Shown here in pieces: positions 41,569-53,189 of a stretch of 64,000 nucleotides of DNA. Positions within the stretch are counted from its first letter, which is position 1, and the number at the start of each line of letters is the position of its first letter. Origin of the DNA: Anopheles merus (lineage: Eukaryota; Arthropoda; Insecta; Diptera; Culicidae); NCBI RefSeq assembly GCF_017562075.2, contig NW_024427672.1:26435-90434 (forward strand), read 5' to 3'. A model generated the notes under the pieces. That model saw only the letters and a list, made by a program, of their open reading frames with translations, was not told where the DNA came from and did not search any database. The translations under genes and the position numbers were made by a program.

Positions 41569-44500
41569 GAAAATACCCAATACTAACCATAAATCCTGAT
41601 GCAGATAATTTTGTTAAAGTAAAAATAGAAATTACAAAGGAAATCTATAGCACACTCATCATAGATACCGGAGCAACCGTATCCGTACTTAAAGCTAGTA
41701 AATTAAAATCAGGTTGTAAAATCAATACATCAAAAAAATTAACCTTGATAAGCTCTAGTGATCATGAATCAGAGACTTTAGGAACTGCTATGACAACAAT
41801 TCACTTTGGCGATTATTCCATTATGCACGAATTTCATATAATAGAAGATGTAGAATCCATTTTTTCCGACGGACTATTAGGAAAAGACTTTATAAAGCAC
41901 AGATGTATTGTTGATTATGTTAATTGGATGATATACTTCTCATCTGATAACGGATTGATTTCACACCCAATAGAAGACAATGTAAACGGAAATTATATTT
42001 TACCAAAACGAAGTGAAGTAGTACGAAAAATAAGTATACCAAACTTGACAGAAGATTCAATCATCTTATCACAAGAAATCCAACCAGGGGTATTTTGCGG
42101 AAACACAATAGTCTCAAAACGTAATCAGTATATCAAATTCATTAATACCACAGATAAAGATGTTTCTTTTAACATAAAATCTTATACACCAGAAGTTGAA
42201 CCATTAAGAGAGTATGAGCAATTACAGAAGAAACTTGACACATCTAAGGAACGAATTCAGAAAATTCATAATAAAATCCATATAGAAAATATTCCACAAA
42301 TAGCAAGAGAAGAGTTAGAAAATCTTATCACAAAATTCTCGGATATATTTTGTTTAGAAGATGAACCGGTCTCTACTAACAATTTTTATACCAAAGAAAT
42401 TTCATTAAAATATAATATTCCTTCTTATATACCAAATTATAAACAAATACATTCACAAACAGAGGAAATGCAATCACAGGTAGAAAAGATGTTGAAAAAT
42501 AACATTATAGAACATTCTGTTTCATCATATAATTCACCGATACTATTAGTACCGAAGAAGTCAGGTGAAGGAAAAAAGAAATGGCGTTTAGTAGTGGATT
42601 TTCGGCAATTGAACAAGAAAATTTTACCAGACAAATTCTCTTTACCTCGCATAGACACGATACTAGATCAGCTAGGAAGAGCCAAATATTTCAGCACATT
42701 GGATTTGATGTCAGGGTTTCATCAAATCAAACTTGATAAAAATTCGAGAAAATACACAGCTTTTTCGACACCTACAGGCCACTATCAGTTTACAAGAATG
42801 CCATTTGGACTCAACATTAGCCCAAACAGCTTTCAAAGAATGATGGCTATCGCTATGGCTGGTTTAACACCAGAGCTAGCATTTGTATATATAGATGATA
42901 TTATAGTTACTGGATGCAGTGCACGGCATCATATCAGTAATTTAGGTAAAGTTTTTGATAGGCTAAGAAAATATAACCTTAAACTAAATGCAGAAAAATG
43001 TTGTTTCTTCAAAACAGAAGTAACGTACTTAGGTCATAAAATAACAGATAAAGGAATTTATCCAGACGACGCGAAGTTTGACACAATTAAAAACTTCCCG
43101 ATTCCTACTAATGCTGATGAAGCAAGACGTTTTGTCGCATTTTGTAATTATTATCGTAAATTTGTACAGAATTTTGCTAAGATAGCTAAACCTATTAATA
43201 ATTTGATTAAGAAAAATGTTAAGTTTGCATGGACTTCAGAATGTCAAGCAGCTTTTGATACATTGAAAGAAAGCTTACTCTCACCCACAATTTTACAATA
43301 TCCAGATTTTAAAAAGCAATTCATAATTACGACAGACGCATCGGATATGGCATGTGGTGCAGTGTTATCACAAATAACAGATGGAAACGATTTGCCAGTC
43401 GCATTTGCGAGTAAAAGTTTTACACCAGGGGAAAAGAATAAGCCAATTATCGAGAAAGAACTTACAGCTATACATTGGGCAATTAATTATTTTAAACCTT
43501 ACGTATATGGACAAAAATTTATAGTTAGAACAGATCATAGACCATTAGCATACTTATTTGGTATGAAAAATCCTACTTCTAAGCTTACTAGAATGAGACT
43601 AGATTTAGAAGAATTTGACTTTGAAATAGAATATTTAGCAGGTAAAGCTAATGTTGCGGCAGACGCACTATCAAGAGTAATCCTTAACTCAGATGACCTA
43701 AAAGCATCAATACCAAAATCCAAAACGATTTTAATGGTTAATACAAGAGCCATGGTTAAGAAAAATAACGAGAAAACTGATATAAACAAAGACGAACCAA
43801 TCGCAACAACAGGGACTGATCACCCCGCGATGTGGAAAACAGATAGACCTTTAGAAGTGAGAAAAGTACTAAAAATAGGTACGCAGAGAATTAAGAACAA
43901 CGTTGAATTCATAATATACAACCATTCATATAGTAAAGCACTAGGAAAATTTCTTTTGAGAAATGATGTAAATGGAAGTCAAGCATTAGAGTTTGCTCTT
44001 CTAGAAATGTGCAAAATCGCGAAACAATATGGAAGAAATAAGCTAGCATGGTCAGAAGAAGATCATTTATTCGAAGAATATTCCCAACAAACTATTAAGG
44101 AAATAGCCAACAGAGCCATTACCAAGTTTGAAATAATCCTGTTTACTCCAACTAGATGGATAACAACAAAGAAAGATAGGCTGAGAATAATTTCAGATTA
44201 TCATATGACCCCTTCGGGAGGACATATAGGCCAGTACAGACTGTACCAGAAAATAAGGGAAAAATATAAATGGAAAAATATGAAAGATGATATCAAGAAA
44301 TACGTACGAAATTGTAAAGCATGCATAGTTAATAAGACGACTAGACATACTAAAGAAAAAACAGTTGTAACTACAACACCGACAAAACCATTTAACATAA
44401 TTTCAATCGACACAGTAGGACCTCTAACGAAAACTAACAAAAACAACAGGTATGCAATAACCATACAATGTGACTTAACGAAATATATCGTAGTAATACC

Positions 44501-45212
44501 TATCCATAACAAAGAAGCAAACACTATAGCCAAGGCATTGGTAGAAAACTTCATCCTTACATTCGGAACATTTATAGAATTAAAATCAGATCAAGGACTA
44601 GAATATAACAATGAAATATTACACAAAATCTCAGAAATTTTAAAAATCAAACAAACTTTTAGCACAGCTTACCACCCACAGACAATAGGATCATTAGAGA
44701 AAAATCATAGATGTCTAAACGAATACCTAAGAAGCTATACAAACGAACATCATGATGACTGGGACGATTGGACAAAATTTTACGAATTTGTTTACAATAC
44801 AACAGAACACTCAGACACAAACTACACACCATACGAACTAGTATTTGGTAGAAAAGCGAATTTACCACAAGATATATTTAAAACAAAAATTGAACCAGTT
44901 TATAATATTGACCAATATTATTTCGAAATGAAATATAAACTCCAAAAATCAAACGAAATTGCCAGAGAAAATTTGATAAAAGCAAAAATTAAAAGACAAC
45001 AAACCTTAAATAAAGATACAGTACCACTTATTATAAACTTAGGAGTTCAGGTATATTTGGAAAATGAAAATAGGAAAAAATTAGATCCAGTCTACATTGG
45101 ACCTTTCACAGTAGTAAGTGACCAAGGGCCTAATTGCGTAATACAAAATAATACCACAAAGAAAATCTCTACAGTACACAAAAATAGATTAATTAAGTAC
45201 ACAGGAGAATAA
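41551..45212 (+). CDS. pol: Gypsy-3 Pol: protease, RT, RNase H, integrase
   Basis: Intact frame of about 1,220 residues when read from the slippery site; the first in-frame start-like codon, at 41745, lies after the protease motif and is not the real start. Protease: LIIDTGATVSVL at about 41.66 kb. RT: WRLVVDFRQLNKKI, STLDLMSGFHQIKL and catalytic FVYIDDIIVT at about 42.89 kb. RNase H: TTDASDMACGAVLS and RTDHRPLAYLF. Integrase: HHCC zinc region (H-x3-H of DYHMTPSGGHIG to CKACIVNK), SIDTVGPL, KSDQGLEYNN and GSLEKNHRCL as D, D, E; the C-terminal YIGPFTVV is a GPY/F-type module. No chromodomain and no env follow. All catalytic residues are present. Confidence 0.95.
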
Positions 45213-45258
45213 CTTCAATCATTGTAATTCATTACGTTATTCTATTAAAGGGGGGAGG

Positions 45259-46069
45259 TGTAGCATGCACATGCACATGCTATACTGTTTTCAATCAGTT
45301 CACACACATTTCTTACTACACTTAATAAACACAAAATTGTCAACACAACACAACACACAAAAAGACCAAATTCCAACCACTCAAGATACCAACACAACCC
45401 AAACCACATAAATAACCTTACGTCAGGAATTGTAAGTCAGCAGAAAAACCCTTATCCAAAAACACTTAAAACACACAAGCGACACACAACCCCGGAGGTG
45501 CGAAAAAAACCTTACCCAGCACAAAACGCTTCAAGTGGGTAAAGCGTAAATACACAGCATTGCATAATAGCAACCAACAGTTAATAAATAATGAAATAGG
45601 AGACACCGTACCTCGTGTGTACAAACAGAACCGTAAGCGTAGGAAACAAAACACCGCGTAAGCGTCAGAACCCAGAACTGACCTTACATAATAAGCACAA
45701 CCATATGTAAACTCAAAACTTGACATTCAGCATAATTGACACAAAATAGAAAGTAAAGTAAAACCAAATCTAACTAAAAGGAAATGAATCGTATAAATAA
45801 AGATGTAAGATGAGACCGACCACTGCTCAGTTACACACAGTACGCACAGTGACACGGTTCAGTGGAGCCGTTTAAGTCTTATCGTAATTTGCACAAACAA
45901 CACAAATATGTTAAATTAATTCATTGTGTCCACTCGTTACCTGGAGCCCTGATGGCTCCCAGTGATCATCCGAAACTAATGCTTTGTTTTTGACGAATTG
46001 ACCTCGCGAGTGATGTTTAATCCTTCTGCACCGCTGCTCTAACAATTGCAACCTGTTCCGAATAGTACA
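45259..46069 (+). repeat. Gypsy-3 3' LTR
   Basis: 811 bases, one mismatch to the 5' LTR by eye. Preceded by the polypurine tract at 45247-45258 and followed by the acag duplication at 46070-46073, after which CR1-d resumes. Confidence 0.96.
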
Positions 46070-46073
46070 ACAG

Positions 46074-47063
46074 CATCGGCTGAGAATGATGGCAGGAATA
46101 CCATCTGGGCCAGGACTAGCTTTGGGCTTGACTGCTTTGAGCACATTTAGAACAGATTCTTGCGATATATTAGTTAAATTAAGGTCAATGACATCATTAG
46201 GAGTATTAATTAAAGCGTTGGTGATAATATTGTCGTCCGTAGTTGAGATTGTGTATGCCTCCTCGAATCTACACGCAAATATATCACAAATGTCTGAAGC
46301 AGTTGAACCAGCCCGGTCATTGTGGAAAATCGATTTAGGTGTCACATTTGTACTATTGTGTTTCTTACGAAAACTCCAGAGAGCTTTGGGCCTTTTGATG
46401 AAATTCTTCTCCAACCGAGATAAGTAGCCACCGTAGCGTATTTTATTGTAACTACGGTACAAGCGAGTTGTTTCATTTAACATGCTTTTGTTAACAGGTG
46501 ATCGGTACTTCGTATATTTTTTTAATGCAGCTTCCTTAGCTCTTTTAAGTTTTTTTTAGGTGGCGGTCAGACCAAGCAGGGCCGCTCTTTGGTGTGATAA
46601 TTGGTACACACGAATCAAACGAGGATAAAAGAAAGCGTATAAATATCGATAAAGCTTCATCAACAGAATTAAACTGGCTAATTCTGAACTGGCTATTAAA
46701 ATTAGTTATGAGCTCATCAAGCCGAGTAAAATTGGTTTTATTGGTGTTCAATAAGGATGAGCATGCGATCAGTGCGCCACCACCACGAGTATGCATACTA
46801 TTAGACAAGCTACGATCACATCTATACACCGAATAGCCCGGGTCAAACAGTAGCGATGATGGAATTGAATTGTCAAGCCAGGTTTCGGTGAGTATTATTA
46901 TCTGATATTTAGCGTCCAATGTGTTCAATCCGAATTCTGTGAGTTTGGTACGTAGTCCTCTAACATTTTGGTAGTGAAAATGTATATCACATGGTTTCAA
47001 AGCAGTGTCAGTCGGTTTGGCATGTGAAATGTTTTTAATATCGCGAACTGAAAACATGTTCAA
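46074..47063 (-). pseudogene. CR1-d ORF2, endonuclease remnant and start of RT
   Basis: Starts at 47063 with the CR1 endonuclease opening (HFHYQNVRGLRTKLTEF, LTETWLDNSIPSS, MHTRGGGALIACSS). It then jumps directly to the post-endonuclease linker (TNKTNFTRLDELITNFNSQF), so the region with the DFN, catalytic D and SDxH motifs is deleted. The frame shifts near 46545, and the linker continues to the RT opening PKASPGPDGIPAIILSR at about 46090. The same internal deletion is present in the second copy at 62388-62738. Confidence 0.83.
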
Positions 47064-47153
47064 GTGAGTTGCTGTGTTAGTGCGTGCGTGGTCATTACAT
47101 GAAGTGTTAGTGTGCGAATAGCGACTGGCTGATGCTTCTTGTGTACGTAAGCT

Positions 47154-48269
47154 TCATGAGCTGTGTTCGTGATGAACGTCATTGTTTTGAGCCGTACGAT
47201 CAGCTGGGATAGGTGAATGCTCCATATCGCGCACTATTGGTTGTACATTACTAGGTGATGAACTATTTGGCTTTTCATTGATGGTTTGCTCTGCCGGTTT
47301 CGGAATATTATCGATAGGCACTGCAATGTTGCTTTGAAGTGGGGTTTCATGTGCATTCATCGGTGTGAGACAAGCCAAAGTATGGGATGAGGCTGGACGG
47401 TTATCACGTAGTATAAATTCACGTACACGTAAATTAGAAGGCCAGACCGAGGACGATAACGCAGTTTCACGAAGGTGAGCCGGGATGCGAACCTTAAACG
47501 ACATCGGTCTAGCCAAAGTAGTGTCGAAATTTTTGCCCATCAAGCTAAATGCAATGGCGTCGGTTGTGGCCAGCCGTCGTTTCACAGATTCCACGACTTG
47601 TTCACAGGAAGTGCCAGGAGCAATGTTAGCTAAATGAAGCCACATTTTGGGTACAAAGCGGATTTGAACGGTTGGAAGGTTTGGAGAATCGTTATCCGTG
47701 CGATAAATAGCAATTGGCTGGCGAGAAGTGATGTTATTTGTGATGTTAATATTGTTGTGCTCAGCAAGTGACGGTACGGCTATGTTGTTGTTGATATTGT
47801 TATTATTGATGTTTGTTGTTCTTTTGGCGACAAGCGAGATAGCAGGTGAAGTGTTTGTAGCACTGACCAACTCGGAGAATAATCTCTTCGCTGGTAAAAC
47901 TCTGCGCAATTTGGCAGGAGGGTGACTGCTCAGTGGTGTTCTCTTCTGCGATTCATTAAGCTGCGATAGACCAGTACGAATTTCTTTTGCTAGAGGTTCA
48001 AGTGCAGATTTGAGACTATTGGCGACGGCATCCATTGTTGTTTGTATGCTCGACTGGGCCAAAGCTTGTTTGATGTATTTAGTGCGAGGATTAATAATAA
48101 CATTGTTGCACGCCAGGCAGCACCAGTGGAGTTGTTGGTATTCGTTGGTTAGCTTCAGTGCATTCTCGGGAATGCGCGAACAGCGGATGTGGAACGGTGA
48201 GTTGCAAATATAACAGCTAATCAGGTCTTCGGTGATCTCGGTTGCGCAAGAGTTGCAAGTATGCTCCAT
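47154..48269 (-). CDS. CR1-d ORF1: PHD-type zinc finger and RRM-like domain
   Basis: 371 residues, intact, starting MEHTCNSCATEI. The amino end has a C4HC3-like cysteine pattern: C5-x2-C, CYIC, H-x2-C in PFHIRC, then CCLAC, ending near residue 55. Such PHD-like fingers occur in CR1-type ORF1s of insects. A Q/N/I-rich low-complexity middle follows (about residues 150-190). An RRM-like block comes next (KMWLHLANIAPGTSCEQVVE, ATTDAIAFSLMGKNF, MSFKVRIPAHLRE, SSVWPSNLRVREF). The polar tail is likely disordered. Function is inferred as RNA binding in the LINE ribonucleoprotein. Confidence 0.8.
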   Translation of the reverse strand: MEHTCNSCATEITEDLISCYICNSPFHIRCSRIPENALKLTNEYQQLHWCCLACNNVIINPRTKYIKQALAQSSIQTTMDAVANSLKSALEPLAKEIRTGLSQLNESQKRTPLSSHPPAKLRRVLPAKRLFSELVSATNTSPAISLVAKRTTNINNNNINNNIAVPSLAEHNNINITNNITSRQPIAIYRTDNDSPNLPTVQIRFVPKMWLHLANIAPGTSCEQVVESVKRRLATTDAIAFSLMGKNFDTTLARPMSFKVRIPAHLRETALSSSVWPSNLRVREFILRDNRPASSHTLACLTPMNAHETPLQSNIAVPIDNIPKPAEQTINEKPNSSSPSNVQPIVRDMEHSPIPADRTAQNNDVHHEHSS

Positions 48270-48530
48270 TTTGAAAAGGAATCCACAGGTCGATGCCTTG
48301 ACCGGCTAATAGACGCACTACGCGGGTGATGCGACCGACGAGCAACTGAAGAAGAACCAGCACAATTGCTAAAAGTATGTATAATACGTTGTGGGCAAGC
48401 CCACTACACAACTTTTTACTTAGAGAAAACTGATTGTTTGTTAAAATAACCGAAATACGGAAAATAAATCACGGAGCTATACGTAAACACGTCTGACTAT
48501 GCCGATTTGACAGCTGAGTGTCGATTATAG
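48270..48530 (-). other. CR1-d 5' untranslated region
   Basis: About 260 bases upstream of ORF1 in sense, ending at the RTE junction near 48530. It would contain the internal promoter typical of LINEs. I saw no clear initiator match at its edge and no long ORF besides a short one at 48217-48411. Confidence 0.5.
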
Positions 48531-48538
48531 CCTTGAAA

Positions 48539-48840
48539 TCAATGATTGCGGGCTTCAGCCGGGGACTTGTTGAAATGTCTTGAAATGTCGTAGCAATGCT
48601 TACCACGCCTGTTGTGCACACCGTTCCCTAGCCACCGAATTTCTAGTAAAGCTAAGAGGTCCATGCTCGGTGTGGCTAGGGCATCATCAAGTTTTTTCAA
48701 GGCTCCGGCTTCGCTTAGAGTGCGTACGTTCCATGAGCCCATTTTTAGAGTAGTCCGGGGGCATTGCGTATGGTTGGTATCGTGAGTTCCGTTTCGATGA
48801 TTCCTTTTGCTTTCTGTAGTCTGTAAATACATGGGACTGG
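48539..48840 (-). pseudogene. RTE endonuclease, amino-terminal part
   Basis: Encodes LKMGSWNVRTLSEAGALKKL, DLLALLEIRWLGNGVHNRRG and KHCYDI, the N and E catalytic motifs of RTE endonuclease (the E lies in LEIRW). An ATG at 48832 opens the frame. After KHCYDISRHF the frame runs into CR1-d. The next part of the same domain is at 37130, more than 11 kb away. Confidence 0.82.
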
Positions 48841-48850
48841 GTGACTGGCC

Positions 48851-49278
48851 CCGCGCTCACGTGACCGTTTTGTTTAGCGTCGGGTTGCCCCCCGACGTTC
48901 AGGCAAAAATAGGAAAAAAAGGAAAAAAAAGAAAAAAAAAATAGGCGAGGAGAAGGATGTAGGGATCGAGAGCAGCAAGCAAAAAAAATACATCATAGAT
49001 TCGACTAACGCAAGTAACAATAATTTAATGATGATCAGATAATCAGATAATCAGATAAGAACATACAAATATAAGTTTTTAAAGTAGAAACATGAAAACA
49101 GTTAAGATAGAATAGCGATTAACGAAAAGTATCGGCGCATTCAAAATAAAAATCAGGCTAATCGCAGAGAGATAGAGATAGCGAGAGGTGATACATCCGT
49201 TCGTACGAGTGTGTCAAAATAGGAGGCTTTTCGAGGAGAGGAGGAAAATTGACAGTCTTGTGATTGATCATAGCAAGG
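48851..49278. other. A-rich unassigned DNA between RTE and BEL-2
   Basis: Contains A-rich runs (48906-48942), a triple 9-base repeat (atcagataa around 49035-49060) and AGAGATAG-type short repeats near 49170. Bases 48841-48900 may still belong to the RTE 5' UTR. 49274-49278 (caagg) is the BEL-2 target duplication. No coding frame recognised. Confidence 0.5.
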
Positions 49279-49551
49279 TGTAAGAAAACCTCACGAATGT
49301 TCGTATACGTTGTACAACTCGTTTTCTTTCCCGATATTAGAATAATTTGTGCCGGTTATGAAAATTAATGCGACCCGTTCAAATGTCCGTTTGCTACTGT
49401 ATATTCAATTGTCAAGAGTTCATTACATAATTCATTTTGACTTCATTCTGTTATCCTTATCTATGCCTATGAGTTCATTTCCTACCCTTTTTCTAAATTG
49501 AGTTCGAATTTCGAATTCGAACCTATAAATTCAAATGATCAATCTCCAACA
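49279..49551 (-). repeat. BEL-2 3' LTR
   Basis: 273 bases, TG...CA (tgtaagaaaa to ctccaaca on the plus strand). Aligns with 55332-55603 with about six differences (for example near 49291, 49440 and 49493). It has a palindromic core ttcgaatttcgaattcgaa at 49503-49521. Confidence 0.92.
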
Positions 49552-49802
49552 TTCCGGCCACCAAAGAAAGTATTTCTTTAAACATTCAGAAAATACAATT
49601 AAAAAAAAAAAGAAAATGAAGAAGTATCTCGATCTAACTTCGCCTCAGAGATAGTAAATATTGTGCAAATGTGGTGTTGTGTTGTACAAGTTGCAAGTGT
49701 CGATCTGTCACTTCGTGTATAGTGTCGTGTGTATGTGGGGTGTGGTTGTTTACATTACACACGTGCTTCGCGCTGATCGCCTCCTAACTTTGGTGTTCGA
49801 GG
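49552..49802 (-). other. BEL-2 3' untranslated region
   Basis: About 250 bases between the integrase stop and the 3' LTR, A/T-rich with a short A-run at 49600-49612. The sense end next to the LTR, ggtggccggaa, is the probable polypurine tract. Confidence 0.6.
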
Positions 49803-52800
49803 TTAATTGTCTTCACTTACGTTTGGATTTGGAAGGATTGCCAATCTAGCTGCTGCGCGTACTATCTCCTTTCCTGCAGCTGTACGAAGTGTTACGACTC
49901 TAACAACGCCGTCCTTTCCAGGGTGCAATCGTGTTATTCTACCCATTGGCCACAAGGTAGGTGGTATATTGTCTTCCTTTATGATTACCAATTGCCCTTC
50001 TTCTAGCGATACTGGTGGAACTATTAAACGTTTGGCCCGGGCCTGAAGCTGCTGCAAATATTCCGGATACCAACGCGACCATATATGCTGCATATGCTTT
50101 TGCACCAAATCAAACTTCTTCAATCTATTGGCTGACACCTGACTCCTATCAACTTGTGGCAACGCCAGCATGTTCGACCCTACCAAAAAATGACCCGGAG
50201 TGAGTGGTTGCGTGTCCGAAGACTCACTAGAAAGCGGAATCAGGGGTCTTGAATTTAAGCACTGTTTGACCTGTGCTAGCAATGTTATCATTCCCTCCTG
50301 AGTGAGGCTCGTACTTCCTATCGTGCGAATTAGGTGCTGTTTAGCGGATCGTACAGCAGCCTCCCACAGTCCTCCGAAGTGTGGCGCCCGAGGTGGAATA
50401 AACTTCCACTGAATTTCTTCATTGGCACACCAGTTGAAAATGCGATGCGTTCGCTATTGCTGCACTTAAACATTTCGTAGAGGCGATGAAGTTCGTGTGC
50501 AGCCCCCTTAAACGTAGTGGCATTATCCGAATGCAGTTCCGCGATTTTGAACCTCTGCGAGCCACGAAGCGCCTTAGTGCTGCCAAAAATGCCGCCGTAG
50601 TGAGATCATTCACCAACTCAATGTGGACCGCTCGTGTTGCAAAGCACACGAAGATGGCGATGTATGCCTTGGTGGGTCTTCTATTGCGAACAGGCGATTT
50701 CAGCAATACCGGACCGCAATAGTCCACGCCACTCACAGCAAACGGTCTCGTAGGTGTAACCCTTGATATCGGAAGATCTGCAACGGATTGTTGCACCAGT
50801 GTAGGTTTGGCCTTGAAACACTTGTGACACCGATGGAACACCAACTTGGTCAAATTACGGCCACCGATTATCCAGAAGCGTTCACGAAGGATGGATAATA
50901 AGTGTTCAGGACCGGTGTGCATATACTTCTGGTGATACGCGACTGCTAACAATGCTGCGAGCGGGTGTTTTGCAGAAAGAAGTATGGGATGCTTCGCGTA
51001 TTCTGCTATTTGTGCGTTGCGAAGCCGGCCACCAACACGCCAGATTCCCGCCTCATCAATAAAGGGGACAACCATTTCAGCTTTGAATTGCGTGGTAGAT
51101 CCTTGCCGTTTTTAACCGCGGGTAAATCATCCGCAAATGAATCTTGCTGAGCTAACCGACACAACTACAGCTCAGCTTGGATGAGTTCGTCTCGAGATGG
51201 AGGTGCAATGAATATAAGCATGTCCTGAATCGAAGCATGACCCTTGGCTGTCGGTGACGTAATTGCGGGTTTCGGTGTCCTCATGCATTGTACGAAACGT
51301 AAACAATACGCCATGGTTCGACGAAGCTTGAGGTAGGTTGAAAACCGTGCAAATAGCTTATTGTTGAAATCGTCCTCCATCGACATTGCAGCTATTCGTG
51401 AATGTGTAACACGTTCTTCTTCTATTGATGCCGTTTCTTCTATTGCAGGTTCTCTTATAGGCCATTCTTCCTGTTTGCTGCTCAACCAATGTGGCCCATG
51501 CCACCATCGTTCACAGAATTGCAATTTGTCTGGTAGTAGACCTCGCGATGCATCGTCTGCTGGGTTGTCTACACCAGGAACATGCCTCCAGCACTTGATC
51601 CGGGTTTCTCCTTGAGTTTGTGCCACCCTGTTGGCAACGAAAGGCTTCCACCTCCGAGGTGCTGAATTAAGCCAATGTAGCACGGTCATGGAATCAGTCC
51701 AAGCGAAAGCATCGTATTCACCGTTGAGGGACTGACTGACCTTCCGGAACAGTTGCGTTGCCAACCGCGCTGCACAAAGCTCGAGTCTCGCTATAGAGTG
51801 TGTGTTCGACAACGATACTACTTTAGACTTAGCTGCCAACAGCTGCACCGATGTTGTCGAATCGTTTTCTGCCCTGACGTAACAGCAAGCACCATATGCC
51901 ACCTGAGAAGCATCCGCGAAAATGTGTAGCTGTACGTTTGTTGCCTGCCGAATTGAAGTGTAACGCGGAATGCGCACTTCCCGAAGTGAATGCAGCTTGA
52001 AATGTAATGCCGTCCATTCCTTTTGGAGATGTGATGGTAGCTCACGATCCCAATCCCATGGCTTCCCGTTTTCTTGCAACTTCCACAGCTGTTGCATAAA
52101 GAGCTTAGCGATGATAATTGTGGGACTAAGCAAGCCAAGCGGGTCAAAGATTTTGGCGATGTAGGACAAAGCTAGCCTCTTTGTCAACATCGTCGCAGCA
52201 GTTGGTAGATCGATCCGATATCGCAGCATATCAACTGCTGGCTTCCAAACCAGACCAAGCATCGATACAAATTGGGGATCTTGCCATTCGTGAGTAGGAA
52301 AAATGGCCAGGTCTTCAGAAGGAATGCCGGTTAGTGCTTCGGGTACGTTCGACACCCACTTCTTCAACACGAATCCAGCCTGCTTGAGCATCTCGGAAAT
52401 CTGCCTTTGCATTTCAATTGCATCTGCCAACTCGTCTGTTCCCGTTAGCAGGTCATCCACATAAAAATCGTGCAATACAGGATCCACTGCTCGGGGGTAT
52501 TGCATCTTGTGATCGAAAGCGATCTGCTTTAGCGTTCTTATGGCTAAAAAGGGTGCGCAAGACGTGCCATATGTAACCGTTTGTAGTTGAAACGTCTGAA
52601 TCGGCTCTGCGGTGTTTCCTCTATACCGAATGCGCAGGTATTCAGTGTCGCGAGAATCGTGGTGAATTTGGCGATACATTTTCTCAACGTCTGCTGAGAG
52701 TGCGACTGCGTGAGACCGGAAACGAACGATGATGGTGAAAAGATCGTCTTGGATCACCGGCCCAACCAGGAGTTTATCGTTCAAGGAGTAGCCAGAAGAT

Positions 52801-53189
52801 GTCTTGCACCACCCGTCAAAGACTACCCTGACCTTGGTGGTTGTGCTCGATTCCTTGAGCACCGCGTGATGAGGGAGATAGTAGTGTTCACACGAATCGT
52901 CCACCGGCTCGGTGAGTTGTTTCATGTGCCCTAAGCGCTCATACTCCGACATGAAATTACTATACTCCTCCTTCATTGCAGGGTTAGACTTGAGCCGCCG
53001 TTCCACCGCTAGGAGACGACGATCAGCGATTGCTTTCGATTCTCCTAAAACGACATTCGAATTATGATTTTGTGGTAAACGTACGACATACCTGCCAGAT
53101 GGGTCTCTGGTTGTAGTAGAGATGAAAGGACGTGCACACATGTCTTCCTCCAGAGATAGAGCGGGCTCGTCGAAAATGGTCTCGCTCTC
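49803..53189 (-). pseudogene. pol: BEL-2 pol: RT, RNase H, integrase; stops and frameshifts
   Basis: In sense from 53189: RT with RVVFDGWCKTSSGYSLND, QTVTYGTSCAPFLA and catalytic DFYVDDLLTG, then RNase H (IFADASQVAYGACC, FAWTDSMTVLHWL). This frame ends at a TAG at about 51165. Integrase follows in another frame at 50419-51075 with IWRVGGRLRNA, a zinc region (CHKCFKAKPTL) and SGVDYCGPVLL. It breaks inside the catalytic core and resumes at 49803-50291 with QCLNSRPLIPLS and LWPMGRITRLHPGKDG. Gag and RT are in the same frame, separated only by TAG at 53190-53192 where BEL proteins usually have a tryptophan (the WE of the inter-domain motif), so that stop is most likely a mutation. Confidence 0.88.

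Larger units (their letters stand above)
38667..46069 (+). mobile_element. Gypsy-3: intact mdg1/412-type Ty3/Gypsy element
   Basis: 7,403-bp element with 811-bp LTRs differing at one position seen by eye (38724 T, 45316 C). It has a tRNA-Arg primer site, a small leader ORF, intact gag, a slippery heptamer, intact pol, and a polypurine tract (aaaggggggagg, 45247-45258). The tRNA-Arg site TGGCGACCGTGAC is shared with 412 and mdg1 of Drosophila. No env gene is present. All parts needed for autonomous transposition appear to be there, so this copy or a very close relative was active recently. Confidence 0.95.
37135..48530 (-). mobile_element. CR1-d: CR1-clade LINE with 5' UTR, split by Gypsy-3
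   Basis: Sense starts near 48530 and ends near 37135 in an A-rich, AATTAAAC-repeated tail. It has a 5' UTR, a complete ORF1, an ORF2 whose endonuclease is mostly deleted, and RT. Gypsy-3 sits in the RT at 38667-46069. A second copy at 61603-64000 lacks Gypsy-3. Being full-length at the 5' end is unusual for a LINE copy. Confidence 0.83.
31150..48850 (-). mobile_element. RTE-clade LINE, split by CR1-c and CR1-d
   Basis: One minus-strand element recovered from pieces in the right order: endonuclease start (48539-48840), endonuclease end (about 36739-37130), linker (36043-36720), RT (35170-35990), and C-terminal tail with 3' end (31150-31495). It ends in a short tandem tail (TAAG repeats, plus-strand 31160-31175), as RTE elements do. 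Stops and frameshifts are frequent, and the RT catalytic core is deleted. Confidence 0.78.
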
